DNA from: Chryseobacterium aurantiacum
GTDB taxonomy: Bacteria > Bacteroidota > Bacteroidia > Flavobacteriales > Weeksellaceae
Direction: 5' to 3'
Length of the DNA: 64,000 nucleotides
Assembly (NCBI RefSeq): GCF_003020585.1
Contig: NZ_PXUE01000001.1
Coordinates: 186,001-250,000, forward strand
Below the pieces are notes generated by a model. It saw only the letters and a program-made list of their open reading frames with translations, made no database searches and was not told the DNA's origin. The position numbers and the translations under genes are program-made. Shown one piece after another: positions 1 to 9,497 of this stretch. How positions within the stretch are numbered: the stretch's first letter is position 1; every line of letters begins with the position of its first letter.

Positions 1-1361
1 CTTTAAAAAGAAAGATAGCCTTAACGATCAGTATCGCCTTTTCATTGCTTTTTGGAATGGTGATGGCGGTTATTTATTTATCTTTCAATGATTTTAGAAG
101 AGATGAATTTAAGGAAAGGTTCAGGCAACGATTAGAGTTTACCACTCATTTTATCTCAAAGTCCAAGGATTTTGAAGAAGAAGCTCCTATTTTTTTCAAT
201 GAAAATTCAGATAATATCCTTTTGAATGAAAAGATTTTAATCTTTAATGAACAAAAAGAACTTATCTATAGTACTATTAAGGATCGCAATGTTACCTGGG
301 ATAGTGCCATGCTGAAAGAGCTTGATAAAAAGAAGATTATTTACACTGAAAAAACCGTTCCGGAGATTTATGCCGCACTTAGGAATATTAATGGTGAAAA
401 TTATTATATCCTTACAAGTGCCCTTGACACCAATGGAAAGTCGAAATTAAGCTATCTTAAATATCTTTTGATCACAGCTTATGTAATGAGTACACTTCTT
501 ATTGGTTTTTTCAGCTATTATTTCGTTGAAAAATTTTTAAGACCCCTGGAAGATCTGAATAAGGAAATATCAGAAGTTACGGCTCATAAACTAACCACTC
601 AGATTCCTGTTCAGCACTCCAGTGATGAGATCAGTGTTTTGGCAAAATCATTTAATACCATGATTGGAAGGCTGGATGATGTATTTCAGTCTCAGAAAGA
701 CTTTACAGCCAGTGCATCACATGAAATCAGAACTCCTATTACAAGAATGGCCTTTCAGCTAGAAAATCTGATTAAGTTTGAAGAACATTCTCCAGAAACG
801 CTTTCCTCCCTGCAGCAAATACAACGGGACGTTTACCAATTGTCTGACTTAACCAACTCATTATTGCTTCTCACAAAATTTGATAAAGAAAATATTCAGA
901 GTATTTATGAAGAAGTAAGAATTGATGAAGTTATTTTCGAAGCCTTTGATGGAGTTGAAAAAAGCTATCCGGATCTCAAACTGGATTTCCTCATCACTGA
1001 AGATACCTCGGAGAATGCCTATCTGACCATAGCAGGGATTCAGTCATTATTGGTGATTGTCTTTATCAATTTATTTAAAAACGCGGCAGTATATTCCAAT
1101 AATACCCAGGTAAAGGTTCTTATTACAGAGACCAATGAGAACCTTAGTGTTGACGTAATATCCCATGGCGATACTATTTCCGAAGAAGAGCAGACGAAGC
1201 TATTCGAAGCCTTTACCCGTGGAAATAATGCTCAAAATATAGCCGGATCCGGTCTGGGACTTAGAATTGTCAAAAGAATTCTGGAATATCATGATGCGGA
1301 GATCATCTATTCTTCTCCTTCCGAATACATGAATAAATTCACTATAATTTTCAAGAAATAA
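1..1361 (+). CDS. Sensor histidine kinase, 5' end outside window
   Basis: The reading frame is open to the left edge, so the true start lies outside; a TTG at 45 is inside the first membrane segment and is not a credible start. Visible in order: a transmembrane helix at the left edge, a sensor region of about 120 residues, a second helix (about bases 460-530), a HAMP region, a dimerisation domain with the phospho-acceptor motif SASHEIRTP (His codon at 720-722), and an ATPase domain with an N box (LFKNAAVYS) and a G box (GSGLGLRIV). It is an inner-membrane kinase that should phosphorylate a response regulator, presumably encoded just upstream. Its position before a heavy-metal efflux operon suggests a CzcS/CusS-like role; the ligand cannot be read from the sequence. 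Confidence 0.9.
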   Translation, partial: LKRKIALTISIAFSLLFGMVMAVIYLSFNDFRRDEFKERFRQRLEFTTHFISKSKDFEEEAPIFFNENSDNILLNEKILIFNEQKELIYSTIKDRNVTWDSAMLKELDKKKIIYTEKTVPEIYAALRNINGENYYILTSALDTNGKSKLSYLKYLLITAYVMSTLLIGFFSYYFVEKFLRPLEDLNKEISEVTAHKLTTQIPVQHSSDEISVLAKSFNTMIGRLDDVFQSQKDFTASASHEIRTPITRMAFQLENLIKFEEHSPETLSSLQQIQRDVYQLSDLTNSLLLLTKFDKENIQSIYEEVRIDEVIFEAFDGVEKSYPDLKLDFLITEDTSENAYLTIAGIQSLLVIVFINLFKNAAVYSNNTQVKVLITETNENLSVDVISHGDTISEEEQTKLFEAFTRGNNAQNIAGSGLGLRIVKRILEYHDAEIIYSSPSEYMNKFTIIFKK

Positions 1362-1494
1362 ATTCTTTTCATTGTTGTTCTCAAAAGTCAGAGTTGTTTT
1401 TTGTTAAACAACAGATTGAACTTCAGAAAAAACTCAAAGGTTGGAGAATAAAATATTTCTTCTTATTGTACTAAACCTATTTGAAAATAGTCTG

Positions 1495-1544
1495 TTTAAG
1501 GCGATTTTAATATTTTTTTAAGCCTCATTTAAGTTTCTTTTAAT
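1495..1544 (+). promoter_or_regulatory. Five phased TTTAA(G/T) repeats, probable response-regulator operator
   Basis: The hexamer TTTAAG or TTTAAT begins at 1495, 1506, 1517, 1528 and 1539, an exact 11-bp period. OmpR/PhoB-type regulators bind direct repeats with this spacing. The array ends just upstream of a near-match to the -7 element (CAATTTTG, 1555-1562; consensus TAnnTTTG), so a bound regulator would overlap the -33 region of the efflux operon promoter. The start codon follows at 1582. Confidence 0.65.
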
Positions 1545-1581
1545 CGTATCCAAGCAATTTTGTAATTTAAAAATAAAAATA

Positions 1582-2823
1582 ATGAACAGAATTGCAGTGC
1601 TGTGTCTTGCCGTTTCCTCATTCATGGCGGCACAACAGCAAATGTCTCTTTTGGATTGCGAAGAAGCCTTTCAAAAGAACAACCTCCAGCTGCTCGCCGA
1701 ACAATACAACATCAATATGGCAGATGCTGATATTCTACAGGCCAAAATCTGGGAACTCCCACAACTAAGCGGGCAGTTCAATGCTTACAATCCACAAGGC
1801 AAAAAGTTTTTTGATGTAGGGCATTCCAAAGGAGCAGGAATCACTCAATTAATTTATATGGGTGGTAAAAAGAAAAATGAAATTGCCTTTGCAAAATCTA
1901 ATAAAGAATTAGCACAGCTTCAGTTTTCACAACTTCTTGTTGATTTAAGAGCTCAACTACGTGCCGCGTACTTCAATCTTTACTACGAAAGACTCAAACT
2001 TGAAAATACTGAAAAGCAGCTAGGGTATATGAATGAGCTACTAAGCGCTTATCGTGTACAGTCGGCAAAAGGAAATGTATCTCTTAAGGATGCTGTAAGG
2101 CTTCAGAGCCTTGTGATCCAGTTGAATCATGATAAACTTGAAATCAACAAAAATATTCTCGGGTTTGAACAAAACCTGAAAGTTCTTACAGGAGTTACAG
2201 AAGATATTGAACCATTGATGTCTGAAGCTGAAGCCAAGGAAGCTTTGGCAACCCAGCCTTTTGGTGAAGAAGAAGAGCTGAAGAGGAAAGCATTGGAAAA
2301 TAATGCAGATTATCGCTACAATTTAAAATTAATTGACAATAGTAAGCTGTATGCCCAATGGCAAAAATCATTAAATGTTCCGGATCTGAATGTAGGCGCA
2401 GCTTGGGATCAAGCGGGTGGGACCTTTAATAATGAAGCTAATCTGACACTGGGAATCCCCCTTCCTTTATGGAGAGTGAACCAGGGAAATGTAGAAAAGG
2501 CCAATTATGCCATTCAGCAGAACCAAAAAAATGCAGACTTTCAAAAATTGACCCTTGAAACCAAAGTGCAGTCTGCCTATAAAACCTGGAAAGCACAGTA
2601 CGATCAGTTATTGGATATTAAAACCACAGATCTAAAAAATATGGAGTTGGTATATAACGGGATGATGACCAATTTCAGAAAAGGAAATGTCAACCTTATT
2701 GAATTTACAGACTTTATGGACAGCTATCGAGAGACAGCACTTCAGATCTATGATATGAAAAACGAGATTATGCAGTCTGCAGAACAACTTAATCAACTAG
2801 TACAAACGAAAATCTTCTATTAA
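1582..2823 (+). CDS. TolC-family outer-membrane channel of an RND metal efflux system
   Basis: The 413-residue protein starts with a signal peptide ending near MAAQQQ and then has the long alpha-helical outer-membrane efflux protein fold, rich in Gln, Asn and Leu, in two similar halves. Length and position match the CzcC/CusC group. It should form the trimeric outer-membrane tunnel for the pump encoded two genes downstream. It is the first gene of the operon, directly after the phased repeat array, and its stop lies 4 bp before the adaptor start, so the two are probably translationally coupled. Confidence 0.88.
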   Translation: MNRIAVLCLAVSSFMAAQQQMSLLDCEEAFQKNNLQLLAEQYNINMADADILQAKIWELPQLSGQFNAYNPQGKKFFDVGHSKGAGITQLIYMGGKKKNEIAFAKSNKELAQLQFSQLLVDLRAQLRAAYFNLYYERLKLENTEKQLGYMNELLSAYRVQSAKGNVSLKDAVRLQSLVIQLNHDKLEINKNILGFEQNLKVLTGVTEDIEPLMSEAEAKEALATQPFGEEEELKRKALENNADYRYNLKLIDNSKLYAQWQKSLNVPDLNVGAAWDQAGGTFNNEANLTLGIPLPLWRVNQGNVEKANYAIQQNQKNADFQKLTLETKVQSAYKTWKAQYDQLLDIKTTDLKNMELVYNGMMTNFRKGNVNLIEFTDFMDSYRETALQIYDMKNEIMQSAEQLNQLVQTKIFY

Positions 2824-2827
2824 AACA

Positions 2828-3913
2828 ATGAAAACTTATATTATTCCGGTATTGATGGTATTATCATTAATAGCCTGCTCAAAAAAAGAGGGAGAGAAAA
2901 AAAATCAGGCCCAAAAAGGATTTGAGCTTAGTAATACCATGCTAAGTTCCATTTCTCTGGCAAAGGTTGAAAAAAAGAACGTAGAAGACGAATATAGTTT
3001 TTACGGGAAGATTTCTGCAGATAAGAACAGTTATATCGATGTTTATCCACTAGTGGGAGGAAATGTAATGAGCGTAAATGTGGAGCTGGGAGACTACGTG
3101 AAGAAAGGGCAGGTATTGGCAACTATCAGGAGTACAGAGCTGGCAGAAATTCAAAAGGATGTAAGCGATGCAAAAACGGATATGGTGGTAGCCAAGAATA
3201 ATCTTCGTGTTGCCAAAGAGATGTATGAGGGAAAACTGAATACGGAGAGAGATGTACTGGAAGCAAAAAGCCAGTTGCAGAAAGCAGAAGACCAGCTACA
3301 GAGAGCGACCGCAGTAAGTACGGTTTATAACGTTAAAACAGGAAATATATACAGTGTAGTAGCACCAATTAACGGATATATTGTTCAGAAAAGTATCAAT
3401 AAGGATATGCAGCTGAGAAGTGACCGAAGTGAAAATATTTTTGATGTTGCCAATACCACCAACGTATGGGCCATTATGAACGTTAATGAATCAGATATTG
3501 ATAAAATAAGTCTTGGAATGAAAGCTCAGGTTTCTACACTTTCTTATCCAGATAAGCTATTTGATGGTAAAATTGACAAAATATTTAAAATCATCGATCC
3601 GCAAACCAATGCCATGCAGGCAAGAGTGGTTCTGGATAATGCCAATGGTCTGCTGATTCCCGATAGTAAAGCAACCATAAAAGTTTCCAGCCTGGAAAGT
3701 AATACGATGCTTACTGTCCCGTCTAAGGCAGTGATCTTTGATGATAACAAAAGCTTTGTTGTGATCTTTAAATCAAGAACAGATGTGAAAGTTCGTGAGA
3801 TTAAAGTATCAAAACAGGTGGGTGATGTTACTTACATAGCAGACGGTCTTAAAGAGGGAGAAGAGGTGATTACCAATAATCAACTGCTTATATATCGTTC
3901 TTTGAACAGCTAA
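2828..3913 (+). CDS. RND efflux periplasmic adaptor lipoprotein (CzcB/CusB-like)
   Basis: 361 residues. A lipoprotein signal ends at LSLIAC (Cys17), so it is probably anchored by lipid. Then follow a biotinyl-lipoyl-like half (VYPLVGGNVMSVNVELGDYV), a coiled-coil hairpin around residues 100-160, the second lipoyl half (VVAPINGYIVQKSI) and beta-barrel/membrane-proximal domains. This is the membrane-fusion adaptor that joins the inner-membrane pump to the outer-membrane channel. No N-terminal metal-chaperone extension is seen. Confidence 0.9.
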   Translation: MKTYIIPVLMVLSLIACSKKEGEKKNQAQKGFELSNTMLSSISLAKVEKKNVEDEYSFYGKISADKNSYIDVYPLVGGNVMSVNVELGDYVKKGQVLATIRSTELAEIQKDVSDAKTDMVVAKNNLRVAKEMYEGKLNTERDVLEAKSQLQKAEDQLQRATAVSTVYNVKTGNIYSVVAPINGYIVQKSINKDMQLRSDRSENIFDVANTTNVWAIMNVNESDIDKISLGMKAQVSTLSYPDKLFDGKIDKIFKIIDPQTNAMQARVVLDNANGLLIPDSKATIKVSSLESNTMLTVPSKAVIFDDNKSFVVIFKSRTDVKVREIKVSKQVGDVTYIADGLKEGEEVITNNQLLIYRSLNS

Positions 3914-3973
3914 AGACAGTAATGATTTAAAATAAATCTTTCAACGACTTTTTTAGGTCATCAATTATCTATC

Positions 3974-6900
3974 ATGAATAAATTCATAAAAAATATAATC
4001 GCTTTTTCCTTAAAAAATAAAGCATTTACCTTTATTTGGGTAGCTATTTTAGCGATTGCCGGTTTTATCAGCTTCAAGAACATGCCCATTGAAGCATTTC
4101 CGGACGTTACCAATACCCAGATTGTAATCATTACCCAATGGAATGGGCGTAGTGCAGAAGAAGTAGAACGTTTTGTCACTACACCTATCGAGTTGGCAAT
4201 GAGCCCGGTTCAGAAGAAAACAAGCGTGAGAAGTACAACAATGTTTGGACTTTCCATTGTTAAAATTCTGTTTGATGATGGGGTGGATGATACTTTTGCC
4301 AGAAATCAGGTCAATAACCAATTAAGAACCATTAGCCTTCCTGATGAGGTAGATCCTGAAGTACAGCCACCCTACGGGCCAACCGGAGAAATTTTCAGAT
4401 ACACACTGGAAAGTAAAACAAAGGATTCCCGTAAGTTACTTACCCTGCAAAATTGGGTGATAGACCGTGCCCTAAGAGGAGTGCCCGGAGTTGCAGACAT
4501 TAATGTTTTTGGAGGACAGGACAAGGTCTTCGAGTTAAGCATTGATCCAAGAGCCTTGGATAAATACAATTTGACCCCACTTCAGGTATATGATGCAGTT
4601 ACCAAAAGTAATTTGAACGTAGGAGGAGATGTAATTGAAAAAAACGGACAGGCCTATGTAGTAAGAGGAATTGGTTTGGTAAAATCGATTGCCGATATCG
4701 GAAATATTACCATTCAGAATGACAGCGGAAACCCGGTTTTAGTAAAGAATGTTGCCGAAGTTCACGAAAGCTCTATGCCTAGAGTAGGACAGGCTGCATT
4801 GAATAATCATGATGACACTGTAGAAGGAATTGTCGTAATGAGAAAAGGAGAGAACCCAAGAGAAGTTCTGATTGGAGTGAAAGCTAAAATTAAAGAACTG
4901 AATGAAAAGATCCTTCCGAAAGACGTAAAAATGGTGACATTCTATGACAGGGATAACCTGATGGACTTTACCACCCATACCGTAATGCACAACCTGATTG
5001 AGGGAATTGTATTGGTAACAGTAATCGTTTTGATCTTTATGGCAGACTGGAGAACGACACTTATTGTCTCCATCATCATTCCTCTATCCTTATTATTTGC
5101 CTTTTTATGTTTAAAGCTTGCAGGTATGAGTGCCAATTTACTTTCGTTAGGAGCTGTAGATTTCGGAATCATTATAGACGGGGCCGTCGTCATGGTGGAA
5201 GGGCTCTTTGTAATGCTCGACCACAAAGCCAACAAATACGGTATGGAAAAGTTCAATAAATTGGCAAAAGGTGGTTGGATTAAGCAGACAGGAACAGGCT
5301 TAGGAAAAGCAATCTTCTTTTCAAAGCTTATCATTATTACTTCTTTGATTCCTATTTTTTCATTCCAAAAAGTAGAAGGAAAAATGTTTTCACCGCTGGC
5401 CTTTACCTTGGGATTTGCACTAATTGGGGCTTTGATCTTTACATTAACCCTTGTTCCGGTGCTTTCGCATATTCTTTTAAATAAAAATGTAAGGGAAAAA
5501 AATAACCCATTCGTTAATTTCTGGGATAGAATTGTGCTAAAAGGCTTCAATACTACATTTAAGCATAAAAAAACCAGTATGATTGTTGCCATCTCATTTC
5601 TTGCATTGACATTATTCTCCGGGAAATTTCTGGGAACAGAATTCCTACCCCAGCTCAATGAAGGCTCACTGTGGATTACTGCTGAGATGCCAATGAGTTC
5701 TTCATTAAAAGAATCATTAAAAACGGCGGATCTTTTAAAAAAGGATATCATGAGCTTTTCTGAAGTTACAGATGTTCTGGCTCAGACAGGGAGAAGTAAT
5801 GATGGAACAGACCCGAACGGATTTGGGTTTGTACAGTTTGCCGTCAACCTTAAACCAAGAGAGGAATGGAAACGAAAGATCACCTATGATGAACTTATTA
5901 ATGAAATTGATAAAAAGCTTAGAAGTTATCAGGGGATCACATTCAACTATTCTCAGCCTATTTCGGATAACGTAGCAGAAGCTGTAGCAGGTTTTAAAGC
6001 TGAAAACGGAATTAAAATCTACGGAGATAATCTGGAAACCCTGGATAAATTGGCTCAGGAAATCTTAGTTAAAATTAAAGATGTAGAAGGGGTAAAAGAT
6101 CCGGGTATCATAAAAAATATTGGTCAGCCGGAAGTAAGTGTTGTCTTAGATCGAGATAAAATGGCAGCCTACGGAGTAATGCCTGCCGACGCACAAGCTG
6201 TATTGGAAATGGCCTTTGGAGGAAAAACAGCCTCCGAAATGTTTGATGGAGAAAGAAAGTTTCCCATCCGTCTTCGTTATTCCCAGGAATACAGAACCAA
6301 TGAGAATGATATTGCAGCCTTGATGGTTCCTACACAGGATGGCGCAAAAATCCCTTTAAAGGAGATCAGTACTATCGTTAAAGACAACGGAGCCGCATTC
6401 ATTTACAGAGATAATATTAAAAGGTATATTGGGGTGAAGTTCTCTATTCGTGACCGAGATTTAGGAAGTACCATTGCAGATGCACAGAAAAAAGTGGCCA
6501 CCATTGAGCTTCCTGATGGATATTCTGTTGGCTGGACAGGTCAGTTTGAAAACCAGCAGCGTGCATCACACAGACTGGCGCAGGTAGTTCCGGTAAGTAT
6601 CCTGATGATCTTCTTTCTGTTGTTTATCCTGTTTGGAAACATGAAAGATTCCCTTCTTGTGTTAGCGAATGTCCCTTTTGCATTGATAGGAGGAATTATT
6701 GCATTACATGTTACGGGAATCAATTTTGGAATCTCTGCCGGAGTAGGCATGATTGCCTTGCTGGGAATCTGCATACAGAACGGAGTAATATTGATCACAG
6801 AATTTCATCAGAACGTTAAAGACGGGATGGATATAGATACAGCCATCTTAAATGGAGTGAAATCCAGAACCAGACCGGTAATCATGACAGCCCTTATGGC

Positions 6901-7072
6901 TTCCATCGGATTAATGCCTGCCGCTTTATCCACAGGAATTGGTTCAGAATCACAAAAACCATTGGCCATTGTAATTATTGGCGGACTGATCACGGCAACG
7001 GTACTTACCCTGCTTATTTTTCCAATTATTTTCTGGATCTTCAACAGGACCAAAAAACTGCGAAATAGCTGA
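3974..7072 (+). CDS. Heavy-metal efflux RND pump, CzcA-type
   Basis: 1032 residues, the usual length for the HME-RND family: 12 membrane helices and two large periplasmic loops, with a first helix near residues 14-32 and a cluster at 340-490. In TM4 the motif DFGIIIDGAVVMVE carries Asp396, Asp402 and Glu409. In CzcA the equivalent Asp-Asp-Glu triad moves protons and marks pumps for divalent cations (Zn, Co, Cd, Ni); Cu/Ag pumps of the CusA type have a different motif here. The inferred role is proton-driven export of divalent metal with the two preceding gene products. A strong terminator follows at 7099-7130. Confidence 0.92.
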   Translation: MNKFIKNIIAFSLKNKAFTFIWVAILAIAGFISFKNMPIEAFPDVTNTQIVIITQWNGRSAEEVERFVTTPIELAMSPVQKKTSVRSTTMFGLSIVKILFDDGVDDTFARNQVNNQLRTISLPDEVDPEVQPPYGPTGEIFRYTLESKTKDSRKLLTLQNWVIDRALRGVPGVADINVFGGQDKVFELSIDPRALDKYNLTPLQVYDAVTKSNLNVGGDVIEKNGQAYVVRGIGLVKSIADIGNITIQNDSGNPVLVKNVAEVHESSMPRVGQAALNNHDDTVEGIVVMRKGENPREVLIGVKAKIKELNEKILPKDVKMVTFYDRDNLMDFTTHTVMHNLIEGIVLVTVIVLIFMADWRTTLIVSIIIPLSLLFAFLCLKLAGMSANLLSLGAVDFGIIIDGAVVMVEGLFVMLDHKANKYGMEKFNKLAKGGWIKQTGTGLGKAIFFSKLIIITSLIPIFSFQKVEGKMFSPLAFTLGFALIGALIFTLTLVPVLSHILLNKNVREKNNPFVNFWDRIVLKGFNTTFKHKKTSMIVAISFLALTLFSGKFLGTEFLPQLNEGSLWITAEMPMSSSLKESLKTADLLKKDIMSFSEVTDVLAQTGRSNDGTDPNGFGFVQFAVNLKPREEWKRKITYDELINEIDKKLRSYQGITFNYSQPISDNVAEAVAGFKAENGIKIYGDNLETLDKLAQEILVKIKDVEGVKDPGIIKNIGQPEVSVVLDRDKMAAYGVMPADAQAVLEMAFGGKTASEMFDGERKFPIRLRYSQEYRTNENDIAALMVPTQDGAKIPLKEISTIVKDNGAAFIYRDNIKRYIGVKFSIRDRDLGSTIADAQKKVATIELPDGYSVGWTGQFENQQRASHRLAQVVPVSILMIFFLLFILFGNMKDSLLVLANVPFALIGGIIALHVTGINFGISAGVGMIALLGICIQNGVILITEFHQNVKDGMDIDTAILNGVKSRTRPVIMTALMASIGLMPAALSTGIGSESQKPLAIVIIGGLITATVLTLLIFPIIFWIFNRTKKLRNS

Positions 7073-7098
7073 TTTATCTTTCATTTTATATAGTAACG

Positions 7099-7130
7099 AA
7101 GCCTGGAATATTCTGTATTTCAGGCTTTTT
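7099..7130 (+). terminator. Rho-independent terminator after the efflux operon
   Basis: A 12-bp stem (one G-U pair), formed by AAGCCTGGAATA and TATTTCAGGCTT around a 5-nt loop, is followed by a T run. It separates the metal operon from the tuf promoters. Confidence 0.8.
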
Positions 7131-7173
7131 CATAAAAGGTTTTAGAAAGTTTTTTTCAATCCAGAAAAATGTG

Positions 7174-7284
7174 TAAATTTGCAGTCTCAATACATTGAAA
7201 TATAGAGATTGTATTTCATTGGATGCAAATATTGAATTTTTTTCCAAGAAAAAGATTTTGGTATTTAAAAAATCATTATATTTG
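7174..7284 (+). promoter_or_regulatory. Tandem tuf promoters (two TAnnTTTG -7 elements)
   Basis: TAAATTTG at 7174-7181 and TATATTTG at 7277-7284 both match the Bacteroidota -7 consensus and are both followed by GCA. A TTTG at 7257-7260 may act as the -33 element of the second. Two start points would give leaders of roughly 140 and 40 nt for EF-Tu. Confidence 0.55.
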
Positions 7285-7327
7285 CACACCGAAAATTTGA
7301 AAAACAATAAATAAATAATTTTAAATC

Positions 7328-8539
7328 ATGGCAAAGGAAACGTTTAATCGTAACAAACCACACTTGAACATTGGTACTATTGGTCACGTTGACCATGGTA
7401 AAACTACTCTTACAGCTGCTATTTCTGCTGTATTAGCTAGCAAAGGTCTTGCTGAGAAAAAAGACTTCTCTGCAATTGACTCTGCTCCAGAAGAAAAAGA
7501 AAGAGGTATTACTATCAATACTGCTCACATCGAATACGAAACTGAAAAAAGACACTATGCTCACGTTGACTGTCCAGGTCACGCCGACTATGTTAAGAAC
7601 ATGGTAACTGGTGCTGCTCAAATGGATGGAGCTATCGTAGTATGTGCTGCAACTGACGGTCCAATGCCTCAGACTAGAGAACATATCCTACTTTGCCGTC
7701 AGGTAAACGTACCAAGAATCGTTGTTTTCATGAACAAAGTTGACATGGTAGATGATCCAGAGTTATTAGAGCTTGTTGAAATGGAGCTTAGAGACTTATT
7801 ATCTACTTACGAATTTGACGGAGACAACTCTCCAGTAATTCAAGGTTCTGCACTAGGAGCTCTTACTGCTGCTACTTCATCTCCTGCTAACACAGAAGAC
7901 AAGTGGTTCAAGAGCGTTGAAGAATTGATGGATGCTGTTGATACTTGGATCGAGCAACCACCAAGAGATACTGAAAAGCCATTCTTGATGCCAATCGAAG
8001 ACGTATTCTCTATTACAGGTAGAGGTACTGTAGCAACTGGTAGAATCGAGGCTGGTGTTATCAACACTGGTGATCCAGTTGATATCGTAGGTATGGGTGA
8101 CGAAAAATTAACTTCTACTATTACAGGAGTTGAGATGTTCAGAAAGATCCTAGATAGAGGTGAAGCTGGAGATAACGTAGGTCTATTGTTGAGAGGTATT
8201 GAAAAAACTGACATCAAGAGAGGTATGGTTATCGCTAAGAAAGATTCAGTTAAGCCACACAAAAAATTCAAGGCTTCTGTTTATATCCTTTCTAAAGAAG
8301 AAGGTGGACGTCACACTCCATTCCACAACAAGTACCGTCCTCAGTTCTACGTAAGAACTACTGACGTTACAGGTGAAATCTTCTTACCAGAAGGTGTTGA
8401 AATGGTAATGCCAGGAGATAACTTAGAAATCACTGTAGAATTGTTACAACCAATCGCTCTTAACGTAGGTCTTAGATTTGCGATCAGAGAAGGTGGTAGA
8501 ACAGTTGGTTCAGGTCAGGTTACTGAAATCTTAGACTAA
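7328..8539 (+). CDS. tuf: Translation elongation factor Tu
   Basis: 403 residues with all GTPase motifs: GHVDHGKT (P loop), DCPGHADY (G3), NKVD (G4) and the switch I RGITI segment, followed by beta-barrel domains 2 and 3. EF-Tu delivers aminoacyl-tRNA to the ribosome. The sequence is slightly longer than the usual 394-396 residues; the extra residues lie after SALGALTAA in the G domain. Codon choice is strongly biased, as expected for a highly expressed gene. It heads the classic tuf-trnW-secE-nusG order. Confidence 0.98.
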   Translation: MAKETFNRNKPHLNIGTIGHVDHGKTTLTAAISAVLASKGLAEKKDFSAIDSAPEEKERGITINTAHIEYETEKRHYAHVDCPGHADYVKNMVTGAAQMDGAIVVCAATDGPMPQTREHILLCRQVNVPRIVVFMNKVDMVDDPELLELVEMELRDLLSTYEFDGDNSPVIQGSALGALTAATSSPANTEDKWFKSVEELMDAVDTWIEQPPRDTEKPFLMPIEDVFSITGRGTVATGRIEAGVINTGDPVDIVGMGDEKLTSTITGVEMFRKILDRGEAGDNVGLLLRGIEKTDIKRGMVIAKKDSVKPHKKFKASVYILSKEEGGRHTPFHNKYRPQFYVRTTDVTGEIFLPEGVEMVMPGDNLEITVELLQPIALNVGLRFAIREGGRTVGSGQVTEILD

Positions 8540-8555
8540 TCATCTTAAAATAAAT

Positions 8556-8590
8556 AAAGCTTCCGAAAGGAAACTCTCGGAAGCTTTTTT
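8556..8590 (+). terminator. Terminator after tuf
   Basis: An 11-bp perfect stem, AAAGCTTCCGA with TCGGAAGCTTT, is followed by Ts. It lies only a few bases before the tRNA-Trp gene, so tRNA and secE-nusG expression needs read-through or an unseen promoter. Confidence 0.8.
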
Positions 8591-8594
8591 AACT

Positions 8595-8665
8595 ACGGGC
8601 ATCGTCCAATGGTAGGATACCGGTCTCCAAAACCGTTGATCAGGGTTCGAATCCTTGTGCCCGTG
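8595..8665 (+). tRNA. trnW: tRNA-Trp (anticodon CCA)
   Basis: A full cloverleaf can be folded by hand: acceptor stem ACGGGCA/TGCCCGT, D stem GTCC/GGAT, anticodon arm CCGGT-CTCCAAA-ACCGT with CCA at positions 34-36, and T arm CAGGG-TTCGAAT-CCTTG. The 3' CCA is not encoded. The first anticodon-stem pair is a C-U mismatch. A tRNA-Trp between tuf and secE is a conserved bacterial arrangement. Confidence 0.95.
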
Positions 8666-8677
8666 CAAATATAAATT

Positions 8678-8884
8678 ATGAGTTCATTTGTCGATTTTTT
8701 AAAAGGTTCTTATAACGAATTCAGACATAAAGTTGAATGGCCAAAATGGGCTGACCTTCAGTCTTCTACAATTGTAGTGACTATTGCGACAGTTATTCTG
8801 GCTCTATTTACCTTTGGAGTTGATGAATTGTTTTCAAAAGCAATCAGCAACATCATCGGAATGCTAATCAACTTGTTCAATTAA
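8678..8884 (+). CDS. secE: Preprotein translocase subunit SecE
   Basis: 68 residues: a short amphipathic N-terminal part with the conserved segment FRHKVEWPKW, then one transmembrane helix (about residues 30-55). This is the single-helix minimal SecE, which clamps SecY in the Sec translocon. It begins 12 bp after the tRNA-Trp gene and is followed 19 bp later by nusG. Confidence 0.95.
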   Translation: MSSFVDFLKGSYNEFRHKVEWPKWADLQSSTIVVTIATVILALFTFGVDELFSKAISNIIGMLINLFN

Positions 8885-8903
8885 TTAAAAGTATTTTCCC
8901 ATA

Positions 8904-9446
8904 ATGAGCGAATTGAAATGGTATGTGCTGAAAGCTATCAGCGGACAGGAAAATAAAGTGAAAAACTATATTGAGACAGAAATCAAACGTTTAGGGTTTG
9001 AGCAGTACGTTACTCAAGTGGTTATTCCTATGGAAAAGGTTATCCAAATTAGAAACGGTAAAAAAGTTCCTAAAGAAAGACCTTACTATCCTGGATACTT
9101 AATGATTGAAGCTGACCTGATGGGGGAGATTCCTCACGTTATCAAAAACATCCCTGGAGTTATTTCTTTCTTAAGCTTAACAAAAGGAGGTGATCCTGTT
9201 CCAATGAGAAAATCAGAAGTGAACAGAATGCTTGGAAGAATGGATGAGCTTTCAGAATTCGCAAGCGACGTGGAGATTCCATATGTAGTAGGTGAAAACG
9301 TAAAAGTGATCGATGGTCCTTTCAACGGATTCAATGGTACAGTTGAGAAAATTCTTGAAGACAAAAAGAAAATTGAAGTTTCTGTATTGATCTTCGGTAG
9401 AAAAACTCCAATGGAATTAAGCTACATGCAAGTAGAAAAAGTATAA
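8904..9446 (+). CDS. nusG: Transcription termination/antitermination factor NusG
   Basis: 180 residues. The N-terminal NGN domain opens with LKWYVLKAISGQENKV and contains RPYYPGYLMIE; the C-terminal KOW domain is recognisable by VIDGPFNGFNGTVEKI. It binds RNA polymerase and couples it to the ribosome or Rho. In most bacteria rplK follows directly, but here a terminator and a secreted-protein cassette intervene, so NusG and the L11 operon must be transcribed separately. Confidence 0.97.
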   Translation: MSELKWYVLKAISGQENKVKNYIETEIKRLGFEQYVTQVVIPMEKVIQIRNGKKVPKERPYYPGYLMIEADLMGEIPHVIKNIPGVISFLSLTKGGDPVPMRKSEVNRMLGRMDELSEFASDVEIPYVVGENVKVIDGPFNGFNGTVEKILEDKKKIEVSVLIFGRKTPMELSYMQVEKV

Positions 9447-9465
9447 TAATTACTTATATAATATA

Positions 9466-9497
9466 AAAAAGACTGCTATTTAAGCGGTCTTTTTTTT
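9466..9497 (+). terminator. Terminator after nusG
   Basis: A 7-bp stem (GACTGCT/AGCGGTC) lies between an A run and a run of eight Ts. It closes the secE-nusG transcript before cassette 1. Confidence 0.8.

Noticed and set aside
4942..5751. 269-residue open frame on the minus strand inside the efflux pump gene
   Set aside because: It lies wholly opposite the strongly conserved CzcA-type gene, has no recognisable domain, and its Ser/Ile/Asn-rich composition is that of an antisense shadow.
7840..8271. 143-residue minus-strand open frame in tuf
   Set aside because: Antisense shadow of a highly biased gene.
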